Position numbers and translations under genes: made by a program. The notes under the pieces were generated by a model, which saw only the letters and a program-made list of their open reading frames with translations, did not search any database and was not told the origin of the DNA. A DNA stretch of 64,000 nucleotides, taken from NCBI GenBank assembly GCA_015680685.1, contig MNCI01000106.1, forward strand, positions 65,964 to 129,963, read 5' to 3'. The number at the start of each line of letters is the position of its first letter. Position 1 is the first letter of the stretch. Origin of the DNA: Gnetum montanum. Its lineage: Eukaryota; Streptophyta; Gnetopsida; Gnetales; Gnetaceae. This document shows positions 12,491-24,124 of this stretch, piece by piece.

Positions 12491-12639
12491 GTTTTTTGGG
12501 CCATGAATGGGGTTGCAAATTGGCTATGATTTGGATACAAAAATGGCTACAAAATTGCTGCTAAATTTAGGTGAGATGGGTGCCCAAATTTGGGGGGTTT
12601 CCATACATAGTAAGTTCTTTCCCCCATGGCCATTCCATT

Positions 12640-13010
12640 AACTATAAATAGTAATCAAGGCACACCTTCCATGTTGGAGGTGAATCTTCCATGCTAAGCT
12701 CTCTACCATTCTTGTTAAAGTGGATGATCAATGTTGAAGTGCATGAAGTGATGAATTTTTGCTTTTGTGGCTTCCACGTTGGGGGGATTGAATTTTCCAT
12801 GCTAGGGTTAAAGACTCCATGTTGGGGGGAAACTTCCATGATGAGGAGGAAAAGTTTCCAAGTTGGGGATAAAATTTCATGTTGGGGGAAAACTTTCTAG
12901 GCTGAGGGAAAAAGTTTCCAAGTCAGGGGAAAAGTTTCCAAGCTATGCAGTTTGTCTCCATGTTGAAGGGGGAAAGTTTTCAAAACCCCTACCCTTCCAT
13001 GCTGGGGGTA
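12640..13010. repeat. Minisatellite of about 21-bp units, TTCCATGTTGGGGGAAA type
   Basis: About a dozen imperfect units of roughly 19-22 bases follow the theme TTTCCATGTTGGGGGAAAA (for example near 12770, 12815, 12880 and 12955). The same core word TTCCATGCTRGGG is the hairpin arm of the array at 17370-19480, linking the two regions. Confidence 0.75.
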
Positions 13011-13462
13011 GGTGAGATCTACCCCTTACATGTGTTTCTAGCGTAGAAAAATATACTCCCCCCATAAAACCCATTAAATTACCTTTTTCAGCATTCCAAG
13101 AGGCATTTTTAAGCACCCCAAGCTCAAATATAGACACTAGGTGACTTTTTTCACTTGGAAAATGAGGCTTTGACTAACTATAAGGCATTTTCAGCCCAAA
13201 AGTATAAAGTATGTGAAATTGCCCATTTTGTGTTATAGTTTTCACATTTACAATGAAGTTTTGCCTCAAGTTTCATGGGGTGAAAGCTACATGGTGAATA
13301 TCAGCTAGAACATGCAAATTTTTGTAGTGTTTCAATGGCCCCTCTTTATTGGTGCTTGAAGGATTGACTTGAGAGGCATTGACAAAGAATACAAAACATC
13401 ATTGCATATTATAATGCTATAATGCATACATGTCACATGAGAACTAGGCTATCTAGGTCACC

Positions 13463-13545
13463 AAAGTTGCTAGTTTAAGACCATGGCAGGCCATGGTACC
13501 AGTTTAAGGCCTTGGTAGGCCATGTTGTTAGTTTAAGGTAATAGC
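13463..13545. repeat. Minisatellite AGTTTAAGGCCTTGGTAGGCCATG
   Basis: Three imperfect units (AGTTTAAGRCC...GGCAGGCCATGG) lie just downstream, in minus-strand sense, of the Tat-like integrase. The same unit recurs at 16076-16155 and, reverse complemented, at 37455-37860. Confidence 0.8.
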
Positions 13546-13599
13546 AAATTATTTGAAAGTAGGCTTGCTTATCAATGATCTATCAGCTACATGTAGTAT

Positions 13600-14720
13600 G
13601 ACTTTAGATAGGAATGAAAGATTGGATTGGCTAGCTCATTTCCATCCATGTTGGCTATTTTGAATGCTCCATTCCCATAGGCTTTGGTAATAAAGAAGGG
13701 CCCTTCCTAGTTAGCTGAGAACTTGTTAGCATGCTAATGGATGACCTTGAGGAATAGGTCCTCCTCCTTGATCTTGTGCATGATCAAGTCATGGTGATGT
13801 TGTTTATTTTGCCTCTCTTGATAGTACTCGATGTGAGTGAGCACTTGCATACGTCGCTCCTCCACCGAATCTAGGGCTACCATCTACAACTCCTTGCTTT
13901 ACTCTTCATTGATGAAGTTGGTCAAGGCTACTTAGAATGATGGCATCTATAATTCAAGAGGTAAAACAACTTCAGAACCATAAATAAGGCTATAAGGGGT
14001 CATGCCAATTACCATGCGATAGGTTGTTTAGTATGCCCATAGTGCATGAACAAGCCACTCATGCCACTTGCACTTGCTATTGTTGAGCATCTTCTTGAGC
14101 AAGTTGATGATGGACTTGTTGCTTACTTCTACTTATCCATTGGCTTGAGGGTAGTAAGGTGACGAGAAAGAATTCTTAATGCCTAGGTTGTGATAGAAAT
14201 CCTTGGTTTCTTGGCTACTAAATTGAGGTTCATTTTCTATAACTATGGTCATGGGTATGCCAAAATGAGCTACAATGTTATCTAGGATAAATTTGTAAAC
14301 TTGTTTAGCTATGATCTTCCTTAGGGAAATAGCCTCAACCCACTTGGTAAAGTATTTTTTTGTAGTGATGATGAAGCTATGTCTTATAGAAGGCTTAGTT
14401 ATTATAAGTTCAATGATATCCAACCCCCATCATTCAAATGGCCATGCTATCTAGGTTGTATGTAACTTAGTTGGTGATACATGTATTAGGTTGCTATATC
14501 ATTGGCATGTGTCACATTGCTTAATCTTTTGTAGGTAGTCGTTCTTGATAAGGAGCCAATAGTAGCCTAACTATCTAATCTTAGTGCCCCTAGCTCTAGG
14601 TCCTATATGTCCTCCACAAACTTCCTCTTGAACCTGCTCTAGGACTATTCTAGCTTCAATTTTACCTAAGCACTTTAGGAGTATGCCATCATAGGATAGT
14701 CAACATAATGTGTTATCACC
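13600..14720 (-). pseudogene. Tat-like integrase (element F), broken
   Basis: Minus-strand blocks in order: a zinc-binding region (CGGHIGPRARGTK, about 14620; CDTCQ, about 14510), then a core at about 14423-14100 with FTKWVEAISLRKI, FGIPMTIV and SPYYPQANG. The C-terminal MTPYSLIYGSEVVLPLEL follows (about 14000), then a GPY/F-like module WEGPFFI (about 13710). The GSEVVLP block is diagnostic of the Tat lineage. The second catalytic Asp is replaced (IENE in place of the usual DNG). Multiple stops mark it as a pseudogene. Confidence 0.85.
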
Positions 14721-14939
14721 TATGATGACATACTACTTCGATTGCTTCTGTATGGTGTCCTTTTGAGCAGTAGTTAGGCCTTATGAGGATTCACCATGCT
14801 TACAGTAAAATTTGATATCATCATACCATTCCTTGGGAGGAATAGTATGAACGATGGCCACAAAGGTATCCTCAGTGTTCTATGTAATGGAAGTAGCATA
14901 GTCCATGGTTAAGGTGGGAAACTTGCTAAACACATCTGG

Positions 14940-15340
14940 TGTCATAAAAAGGGCTAATGTTGCATTTTCATCAGCTATGGAATTTTCATTTTTGGGTATG
15001 TGTTAGACATAAACATCTATGAATTGTTGTAATAATTACTTCCCTAGATCATAGTAAGGTTGTAAGTTCTTAGCGTTGCATTCATAGACTTCGGTTACTT
15101 GGTTAACCATGAGTTGTGAATTTCCTTTGATGGCTAGGTGTTTAATTTTTAATTCACGAGCTACCATCATTCCTCTAATCAAACCCTCATATTCTGCTAT
15201 GTTATTGGTACATGGAAATCCAAAATGATAAGCAAAGGGTTAGATTTCACTAGATGGGAATGTTACGATGGCAGTAGCACTAGGTCCATGGGTGATTGAA
15301 GCTCCATCAAAGTTAATGATTGCCTCATAATCCTCAAGCA
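14940..15340 (-). pseudogene. Tat-like archaeal-type RNase H (aRNH), broken
   Basis: The minus strand reads FPCTNNIAEYEGLIRGM (about 15215-15165), AIKGNSQLMVNQV (about 15130-15090) and ENSIADENATLA (about 14990-14955). This is the Asp/Glu/Asp/Asp framework of the second RNase H found in Tat-lineage elements. The GDS block is GNS here, so a catalytic residue is lost. It lies between the ordinary RNase H (15530-15915) and the integrase, the usual Tat arrangement. Confidence 0.82.
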
Positions 15341-15529
15341 CATGGCTAACTATGTTAATGTGTTCATCAGGGAACTTAGGATCTATGGCTACTTCGTTAT
15401 CAATAGGTAAAACTATTGGTTTTACAACTATAGCTTGCCCTTTTTTTTGAGTATTGAGAGATGTAATGCAGGTCGAATTTTGTGATTATGGGTTTCCATT
15501 AGGCTATACTACTACTTTTGTAAATGTTG

Positions 15530-15915
15530 GTTGTTACGACTTTGAGTATGTTATCCTTGTAAATTACATTGACTTGGCTCATGAAGAGGTAGTGTCTTAA
15601 TTTCTTCAAAGAGAAGACTAGTGCTAGACAATACTTCTTCACTTCAATGTATCAAGCCTTGTGGGCAACTACTGCATGGCTAAGGTCGTATACAAGCATT
15701 TCTGCTTTGTCATCATGTTTCTAATAAAGTAGAGAGGAAATGGATGTATAAGAGATGATAGATAAATGTAAAGTGATTTACCCTTTTTTGGAGAATAGAC
15801 TATCATTATTTGTGTCAACTCTTGCTTAATGTTTTCAAAGGCCTCTTGGCATTGAGTAAATTGATTAAGTGGCACTTGGGTAAAAGTGAATAAATAATGT
15901 AAAAATGCTATTAAA
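15530..15915 (-). pseudogene. Tat-like RT-associated RNase H, N-terminal part
   Basis: The block FTQCQEAFENIKQELTQ (about 15860-15810) is the connection plus start of the Ty3/gypsy RNase H; the rest decays in several frames. No RT motifs appear to its right: the coding signal ends near 15915 and is replaced by noncoding repeats, so RT, PR and gag of this copy are missing or displaced. Confidence 0.7.
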
Positions 15916-16075
15916 CATATGCAACTCTAATGTAATCAAGGTTGTCCAAGGTTATTAGTGAGATAAGGTCAATTTGGAAAAGTGCAATAAAGGTGAACAA
16001 AGCTCACATAAAGGTCAAACAATGGGAAGTAAAAGGCTACAAATGGTTAATAAAGGTTATAATTTTGCTAGTTTA

Positions 16076-16155
16076 AGGCCTTAGTAGGCCATGATGCCAG
16101 TTTAGAGTCTTAGTGGACTAGGATGCTAGTTTAAGGCCTTAGTGGACCATGGTCA
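16076..16155. repeat. Minisatellite AGTTTAAGGCCTTAGTRGRCCATG
   Basis: Three units in the same orientation as those at 13463-13545 (CTAGTTTAAGGCCTTAGTAGGCCATGA and variants). The array stops just left of the solo LTR insertion. Flanking AAGGTCAA-rich noncoding DNA continues on both sides of that LTR. Confidence 0.8.
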
Positions 16156-16163
16156 TATGATGT

Positions 16164-17003
16164 TGATGAAGTGTCATTAAGTCAATGCGTCGACATGGCC
16201 CCGTTTACGCAGCCGCCTATCCCGGCCTATAAATAAGAGGGCCTTCTACCTCATTTAGACACCTTTTCAGTTAGTTGTAGTGAAGCTCTTGCAGTTTGTT
16301 CCCATAGGAGATAGAATATTTTCCAAGTGCCCATAGCAGGTTTAAGAAAAGTGATTGGCTCTTTATTTGAGCGTTGATGTATTTGAGCCCATTGACATGC
16401 CGACAATAAAGATAAACTATTCAAGCATTCCTTGCAGCATTTGGACTTAGCTATTTTATGCATTCAATAGTTTAATATGTTTATGCTTTATTAGTTACTT
16501 GTTAATTACTTAAGTTTTTGTTATTATGATTTCAATTGCTATTGTTCATTCGTAGTTCTTAAGGGCCATAAGTACAACCATCTCGAACGTAACTCAAACA
16601 CTTGGTAAACCTAGTGACGCTTAATGTCTGGTAACCCAAAAGTGTTAGGAGATGCTTAGAATGTTCTTGGAAGATGGGACTAGATATTTATGTTAGGAAT
16701 AGTTAAAGATTTAGATTAAGATAATTTTAGATTAATTAATATTCTAGCCTTACTTTCCAAGATAATTAGCCACACAAAAAGATAATTAAAAAGCTATAAA
16801 AATCATTAGCCTTAGTCTCACTTAACCATCGTAAATAGAACCTCACAAGTGAGATTAGGATGACAACAACCGTTCTAACCCAAGGTTTCACTGGTTAGAG
16901 TTTGGTGTATGTTAAGTGCTTACAGTCTGCAGATTTCAACCGAGTCGTGTGTGAACACTTGTGATTCGTATGGTTGGGCGTAGGGGTACCTAGCCACTCA
17001 TCA
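16164..17003 (+). repeat. Solo Athila-like LTR (840 bp)
   Basis: It starts TGATGAAGTGTCA and ends CACTCATCA, with no PBS after it and no element interior on either side. The flanking five bases are GATGT (16159-16163) and GGTGT (17004-17008), a TSD with one mismatch. This is the footprint of LTR-LTR recombination that deleted the interior. It is closely related to the E1 LTR but in the opposite orientation. It interrupts the noncoding part of the Tat-like debris. Confidence 0.93.
16227..16235 (+). promoter_or_regulatory. TATA box in the solo LTR
   Basis: CTATAAATA lies about 65 bases into the LTR, the same place as in the E2 and E5 LTRs relative to the downstream conserved CTTGCAG/GTAGTTTRTT region. 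Confidence 0.6.
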
Positions 17004-17369
17004 GGTGTCAAACAGTGGTTAGGGAAGGTCAAATACCACTATTTGATAGCATTTAAAGGCCAAAAAGGTAAATAGATCTATAATAAGACAAATAATGAAC
17101 ATATAAGGTTGTATAATGGCCATAGAAGGTTAACAAGGCAACATAGGTCCAAAAACAAGCCAAAACATTATGTAATAAGCCAAAAATTAAGCAAAATAGG
17201 TTATATATGATAAAATTTGGTTAATATAGGCCAAAAATTATTAGGATTTTTCTAATAATTATAGGCCAAAAATTATTAGGATTATTAGCAAGCCATGTTT
17301 TGAGGTTACAAGGGTATTAGGTGAGTTCAGGCATCAATTAGGGCTATTTGGACCAAAAAATCAGGTGTT

Positions 17370-19480
17370 TTGAGGCTTCCATGCTAGGGTCAACATGGAA
17401 ATAGGGATCCTTAGTATGAAAACTAAGAAACATAGGTTTTTTGGTGCTCAAAAGTCCAAAATTAAGGTTCTAGGACCTTCCCAAGGTAGCGTAGGGTCAT
17501 ATTCAACAAAATTAAGCACTCCAAAGGTCTATAAATGTCAAAAAGCAAGCTCTGAAGGCTTCCCCCCTTGTTTCCATTCTAGCCAGCATGGAAATGAGGG
17601 GGTTTAGCATGGAGAACCAAAATCAAAGTAAAAATAAGCTCAAACATGGTTAAATAGGTAGTTGGAGTCTAGATCTTGAACTTGTGCATCTCTTGGCTTT
17701 GTTCCAAGGCAATTTGAGGCTATTTTAAGTGTCAATAGGTGTCAAAATGGTTTTCCCATTTTTTCAATGCTGGGCATAGTATCCTCAGCATGGAAAAATA
17801 GGGGGACATTTATTTTATAAATTTAGAGTGATTTGAAGGCAATTTGACTAGGTTTCTAGGCCCCTAGGCTTATAGACTTCGATTTTGCAAGTTTCTAGCA
17901 GATTTCAAACATGTTTGAAAGTTGTTTAAGGGAATTTAAAGACTTTCCCCTATTTCCATGTTGGAAGAGTTATCCAACATGGAGGAATGGTGGGGAATAG
18001 GTTTTGAAGGTTGAAATGAGATTAGACAAGCAAAATCTTGAGCCTATGAGGTCTTGGGCTTTTCCGACGTAGATCTTTGGCTTCTGGGAGTGCCATCTTG
18101 CCTCCAAAAGTGGAAAAATTACTTCCCCCATTGTTTCCATGCTAGGGAAGTTAGTCCAACATGGAAGAAGAAAGAATCCTATATCTAGGCCAATTTAGGT
18201 CACAATCGATTATGCATGTTACCTCCCAAAGTTACTAGGGTCAAGGGCTATGGATCCATGTCAAAATTTAGTAGTTTTGGACATCCCTAAGTGGTTTTTT
18301 GGCTTCACCCATTTTCCATGTTAAGGATGGAGAGCTTAGCATGAAAACTAGGGGGAACCACTTTTTGGCCATTTGGGATCAATTTCGTGAAGTTTAATGG
18401 CTCTAATGGCTACTGTTAGGGTTCTAGAGTGCATGAAAGGTCATTTGGTGTTATTTTGAGGTGTTTAGAAGCCTCAAATAAGTCCCCCTTTGAGTTCGCA
18501 AACTGAGGATACTATCCTTAGCATGGAAAAAGGGATCCCTAATGTGGAATAACTATGTAACTTAGATATAGGCCAATTTTAACCTCAATTGATTATGCAT
18601 GTCAGCCTTTGTGGCTATTGGGGTTGAGAACTAGGGTTTGGTGTTTAATTTTGGTCATTTTGAGTATTTCTAAGAATTTTTTGGACTTCCCCCTTTTTTT
18701 CCACAATAGGACTAGGATGATTAGCATGGAAAACTAGGGGGAATAAATTTTTGATCTTCTAACGGGAGTTTCTTGAAGTTTGAAAGCTCTAAATGATGCT
18801 GGTAGGGTCCTAGAGCACATGCAATCTTAGTTAATTTTGTTTTGAGGTAGTTATGAATTCCAAATGAGTTTTCCCCTTAATTTCCACACTGAGCAGTATG
18901 GAGGGGGCTATTCCCAATGTGGAGGCACTAAAAAACTTAGATCTAGCCTAGTTTTAAGTTTAATAGATCATGCATGCTAGCCTTAGGGACTATTAGGGTC
19001 AAAGACTAGGGCTGGACTCAAAATTGGTCAATTTATAGGTTTTTGAAGTAGCTTTTGAGCCTCCCCATCTTTTTCCATGCTAGGGATAGTATGCCCACTA
19101 TGAAAAATTAGGGGAAAATAGATTTGCATACTTTTGCATTATTTTTGATCATGCATGTAGGTCCTTGAGGTTGTTAGTGACAATGGTCAATGCTTGGTAT
19201 CAAAATTTTGTTGTTTTGAAGGTTGATGAGTGGTTTTTTGGCTTCACCCCCTTTTCCCATGTTAGGGATTCCATGATTAGCATGGAAAATTAGGGGGAAA
19301 TATTTTTAGTCATTTTTATCACTTTTAGTCATGCATGTAGACTTCTAAGGTTGTCGGCATCAATTGCAACTACTTGATGTAAATATTTGGTTATTTCAAG
19401 GGTCACTATGCATTTCCTAGGCTTCCCCCCCTTTTTTCACATTAGGGCTTCCATGCTCAACATGGAAANAAAGCTTTTTC
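17370..19480. repeat. Tandem array of about 12 units, period about 185 bp, each with a hairpin core
   Basis: Cores occur near 17380, 17562, 17752, 17945, 18122, 18303, 18483, 18680, 18865, 19061, 19235 and 19425, with spacings of 174-197 bases. Each core is an imperfect inverted repeat of the form CCCC-TTTTCCATGCTAGGG ... CAGCATGGAAAA-GGGG. The text between cores is diverged but shares words such as TTTGAAG and CTAGGGTC. One ambiguous base (19469) lies in the last unit. No coding signal was seen. Confidence 0.8.
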
Positions 19481-19489
19481 ATTTTAAAG

Positions 19490-20678
19490 GGTATCCTTAA
19501 AATTTGCTATTTAATACATTAAAAGAAAATAGGAAAAAAAGAAGAAGAAAGAAAGATAAAAAAAGATAAAAGAAAAGAAGAAGAAGCATAAACCCTAAAA
19601 TGTTGTCCTTGTTAGTGGTTATAGGTGTTCAATGTGTTATTGATGTTTTCCTTAGTAATCGGCGCTTCTCAACCCATTTTAGCAATTTTATGTAAAAGTG
19701 TAGGCTAAGTTTTTTTTATAGAAAAAAATTTCTATCATTATGAAGGGTATAATTATTTTTACAATTATAATAATTAGTAAACATTGGTAAGTTGAGGCAT
19801 CTCATAAGTATTAATTTATTGATTTATGTGTGAGCTATGCATGGTAGCAACATTAATACATGTACCAAGTATGAATGTGGAAGGAGTCTAAATGCTATCT
19901 ATCTTCTAAGACTTTTCAAAAGGGTCTTGGTTAGTGAAGGGGCCCTTCTCTTTCAAGTATTTTAAATAATAAATTGATTACAAAAAATATTAATTAATCT
20001 TATTAGTATGTTGGTAATACTATTTCTTAGAAAAAAGAATGTCCTAAGTTTAATTAAAATCCACTAATTTGTACCATTTGGATTTTGATTCCATTTTTAA
20101 AATTTTTTTAACTTTGATAATATCACTTTTTTTTTCATTTTTTTATTTTTTCATTTTAATTATGTGTTTTATATTCTATGTATTTTTTTCATTTTGATTT
20201 GTGTTGTTTTAATTTTATTATGTCTCAATTCTACAATTTTACTTGTAAGAAATTTTAAATTTGTTTTAAATTTTTTCTAGTTTTCTTCCATATGTGGTTT
20301 CATCATTTTTTAGTTTTAATTTGTGTTTGCTATTAATTTTTTTGCATTATTATTAGCTTTATTCAATGTGTTAATTTTTCTTAGGTTGTTTTAGCTTCAA
20401 TACATGTTGTTTCCTTGCATTGTATTTTACTCATTACTTAGTTTTGTTTCTTGTTTTTTATTGGATTTTCTTACATTATGTTCTATGTAGTTTTTTTTTT
20501 TTGGATTTTATGATGGTTAGTTATCTTAATGTGTGATAGTTAGCACTCTCAATAAGATTACCATTAACCAAAGTCAAAGGAGATGAGATGGGGCTTAGAT
20601 AACTCTATGTCCAAGCTACATTGATATGTGTGTTTATTGTATGGGAAAACTATGTTAATATGTGTGTAGTATCTATGT
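19490..20678. other. AT-rich noncoding stretch
   Basis: Poly-purine GAAAGAAAAGAAGAAG-like sequence (about 19520-19590) is followed by T-rich DNA (20090-20500) resembling the T-rich spacers after Athila-like pol. No domain, LTR end or RNA gene was recognised. Confidence 0.5.
20674..20678. repeat. E2 target-site duplication, left copy (TATGT)
   Basis: TATGT directly precedes the TGATGA end of the 5' LTR and matches 50299-50303 exactly. Confidence 0.93.
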
Positions 20679-21555
20679 TGATGAAGTGTCAAAGTGTCGC
20701 ATTGATGGGGCTGTGTCAATAGGCCCTCGTTGATGGAGTTGTGTCAATGTAGTGTTTGCTGCATTTATGAGGCCTCGTTGGCGTAGCTCCATAATAAATT
20801 CTATAAATACGGTGCTCCCACCATGTAAAGAGGGAGTTTTTTAGTAATAGCTTACCAAGGTTCTTGCAGTTTATTCATTTGAGAGTTAGAATATTTTCTG
20901 AGTGCCTGTAGCAGAAGTCAAAAATTATATAGATCTTTATTCGAGCACTAATGTACTTGAGCATAGTAGTGTGAATAGCAATAAAGACGAGCCTTTTGAT
21001 CAAACCTTGTAGCACTTGGAATAGATTAATGATTTATTTCTACATTTACCATTTTCATTAATTACATAATTAATTACAATAAGTAAGACTTTAATTAATT
21101 AACTAATTAATCTAAATAGATTAAACACATAAGTATGATTGCTTCAAGCATAACATACGTCACTTGGTAATCCCAACAATGCCTAATGCTTGGTAACTTA
21201 GTAGTGTTGTATGCATTTAAGATGTGTATGGAAAGTGGGACTAGATGCTTATGATAGGATAGTTAGTTATTAATTAGTAATCAAATTAGTTAAATTGGTT
21301 AATGAATTAAGTTTCAACTTGTTATCAATCGTAGGTAAATAAAATATAAAATAATAAAAATCATGTGTTCCAATTACACTTAACCATACAACTAAGCTTC
21401 ACAAGTGTAGTTGGGAAGACAATGATTGTCATGATTAAATTTCACCTCTTGGAACTAGTGTACTTGGGAACTTAAGGTCTATAAAATTTGACTGGATTGC
21501 ACATGAATGATTATAATTCGTATGGTTGAGTGTAGGGTATACTCATCACTCATCA
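20679..21555 (+). repeat. E2 5' LTR (877 bp)
   Basis: It starts TGATGAAGTGTC, ends CACTCATCA and is followed by the PBS. A TATA box lies at 20801-20810 and a conserved CTTTATTCGAGCAC block near 20935. It is homologous along its length to 49394-50298. Confidence 0.95.
20801..20810 (+). promoter_or_regulatory. TATA box in the E2 5' LTR
   Basis: CTATAAATAC is kept in both E2 LTRs (the 3' copy spans about 49498-49507) and is the likely core promoter of the element. Confidence 0.65.
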
Positions 21556-21556
21556 T

Positions 21557-21574
21557 TGGTGCCATTGTTAGGGA
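21557..21574 (+). other. E2 primer-binding site, decayed tRNA-Asp type
   Basis: TGGTGCCATTGTTAGGGA differs from the intact E1 PBS at five positions, all C>T or G>A. It starts two bases after the LTR end. Confidence 0.9.
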
Positions 21575-21719
21575 CCTTTAGTTTGTTGTATGCACTATGT
21601 AGGACTCAATAAAAAAATTTATTTAACATCATTGGAACAAATCCTAAAGTCATATCATACATCAAAATAACTACAACAATAATAAGAAAGCACATTGCAT
21701 TTCTTATATTCTAATAAAG

Positions 21720-24060
21720 ATGTCTTCTTCTCATAGGAGTGATTCTCCACCCAAGTCTGACAAAGTAAATTAGCAAGTGCCCTAGTAATACAAAGTGATA
21801 TATGCTCATCCTAATGAGTATGTACCCAATTTCACCTTCATTTTACACCGGGATGAACAACTGTAGTGGTAAGACATGGAGGGCAACATTGTGTTGTCGC
21901 CCAATCAATCCATTCCTACGATCATCCACCAAACTCTTATGTAGTTGGGCATCTAAGGGCTTCATGCTGAATATGTTATGTAGGATAGTGATGCCAGGGA
22001 TTATCACTCTGCTGATGCACAATGTCTTAGGGATTAATAGCTAGAGTAGCGTTATGAGTCTATGAAGGGGAAGTGGTCCAATGATTTCCCATTCCTAATG
22101 TGCCAAAAAGATGGTGAAGAACCCATATCTAGGAGTTTTTGATACAAAGAGACTCCTCTCTTTGACTTCGATGAAGGGGGTCAAAACTAGAACTTGCAAT
22201 TCACGATACATAATTTCAATTTTGGCAAAAACAAATCCCATGACAAAGTGGGATTAAAGAGAAAAGTTATCACAGGGATGAAGGTAAGTAGCATGATCAT
22301 GATTATGGCCATGACCACTAAAGAGAAGGTGGTAGGCACCATGATTGTGCTAGTTCTCCTTCCTCTTCACCTTTGTCATCATATTCTTCCTCTTTTGGCT
22401 CCATACGCAATTGCAGGGGATGTGATTGTGATGGAGGTGACCGCCAGGACTAAGATGATCATAGGGACCATCGAGTAAGTTGAGATCTATGGCATGAGCA
22501 TGCAAGAGAGGTAAATCACCATGAGAGAAGGGGTAGCAGAGGACATCATAGGCACTAGGGCCATGGCTACAATGAGCCTTTGCTCACCATCTGAAGCATG
22601 TTAAACATCATAGAGGTAGTGAGAATTTTGACAAGGCATGTGAAAGATAGCAGGATGAAGCGACTAGATATGAACAACATCCCCAAGTTTGAGGGGGGGA
22701 TATAACTCTGATAAAAAAATCATCTTTAGGCTTTTCACAATGCCTGTGCCTTAAAAAACATAAAAAAAAACTAGCAAAAGCTTAAGTTATTTCCAAGGAC
22801 ACTCACCAAAGAAGTAGAAAGCTGGTACTAGTCCTTGGAGTTAGAATCAATTCATAGATGAAGTACAATGCTCAAACTATTCAATGATAAGTATCAAATG
22901 TATTCCTGAGTGTCCAATTTGAGAAGGTAGATCCAAGGTTGGAAGTAAGGAACACATGAGTCCTTGGATTCTACCATGGGTAGATATTATTCCTTATTAC
23001 ACTCAATAGGAGCAACTTTTCCATATCATAGATGGTCTTCACTCTAAAATGAGGAGAACTCTTAGGATCTACATTTGAGGAAGACTGTTAAAATTAAGGG
23101 CCCATTAGATCCAAAGGTTGATTGAGAAAGTAGAAAAAGAAGAAGGAGAGTTGAGAAAATTCGAAAGTGCAGAAGAATACAACCAAGATCCTTCCATTCA
23201 TAAGAGCGAGGTTTCATTTTGTGATAGTGAGGAGGAATCAACACTTGATGAGGTGGTGAATCGAAAAACCTTGCTGATTCAAAAATTTACCTTTGAAAAT
23301 TTGGCTAAGGTAGATTAGTTATGGGACTCTATGAATAGAAAATTTCAAGCTATTCTAAAAATTGTTGAAGAGTCTAAAGAACAAAGTAGTAATCATGACC
23401 GTAGGAAATGAAAAGAAGCTGAATGTGCCAATCAAAGGGGTAAGGGTAGGATTTCTACAGTAGAGGAAGTTGCAAAAACTGAATTAGATGATGATAGTTG
23501 GTGTGACATTTGCTAATATGAACATCCTAAGGAATGTTGCCCCATCATGTCACACTTATAGGAGTTTGGGGTGTATGACTAGCAAAAAGACAGACACCGA
23601 GAAAATTGTCTTATCCTCAAGGTAATCCCAAGTAGTTCTAGTAGTAACAAAAATATTATCCAAGTGGAACTCCACCACAACTGTACATGCAGTAGCAATA
23701 GTGGTAGCAATCACAGTCTTGGGTACTACCACCACGAAGGTAGTAGTACCCTTATAGACAACTAGATCCATATGGGTATCACATTTAGCAACCCTTATCT
23801 CCATGTGGCTCTTCCAATCACATTTCTCCTTTCCAACATTATTACTATTCCACTGAATACTATAGAACTCATTTTTCACATTCCATGAGGGATAGCAAAT
23901 TTCGTCCTTATCCTCCATCTGTTCCTACATCTGTTCTACCACCCTTAACATAGCTACTACCTACTCCATCCATGTAAGATGAACCTCTAGCCTAGCCATA
24001 GCAATGCAATGCTACTTGAGCCATCAATCTAAAACTGGCTAATCAACCAAGTGGTTCAGA
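21720..24060 (+). pseudogene. E2 gag, broken
   Basis: The start at 21720 is chosen because MSSSHRSD parallels E1. An N-terminal segment (HPNEYVPNFTF) is shared with E1 and E5. The capsid-like block begins near 22775 (LKLFPRTLTKEVESWY, then NLRR.IQGWK). The C-terminal block near 23500-23545 carries the zinc-binding pattern CDIC.YEHPKECC. Stops occur throughout, many at expected Gln or Trp codons. A tyrosine/glutamine-rich tail after 23600 is shifted in frame. Confidence 0.85.
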
Positions 24061-24124
24061 ACCTATTACTCATAAAAGATCATTTATTTGACCAAAAAAA
24101 CCTACTAAGTCCTCATAGACTCAG

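Larger units (their letters stand above)
11653..13140 (-). repeat. LTR-like block of the minus-strand Tat-like debris
   Basis: This noncoding block lies between an integrase remnant (ending about 13600) and a gag remnant (starting about 11207) on the same strand, where a shared LTR would be expected. It contains a minus-strand TATA box at 12483-12490 and a minisatellite at 12640-13010. I could not define TG...CA ends or a PBS, so the limits are approximate. Confidence 0.5.

Noticed and set aside
17370-19480. CRISPR-like reading of the regular array
   Set aside because: Units are about 185 bp with diverged imperfect hairpins in plant repeat DNA; there are no short identical repeats with spacers and no cas genes.
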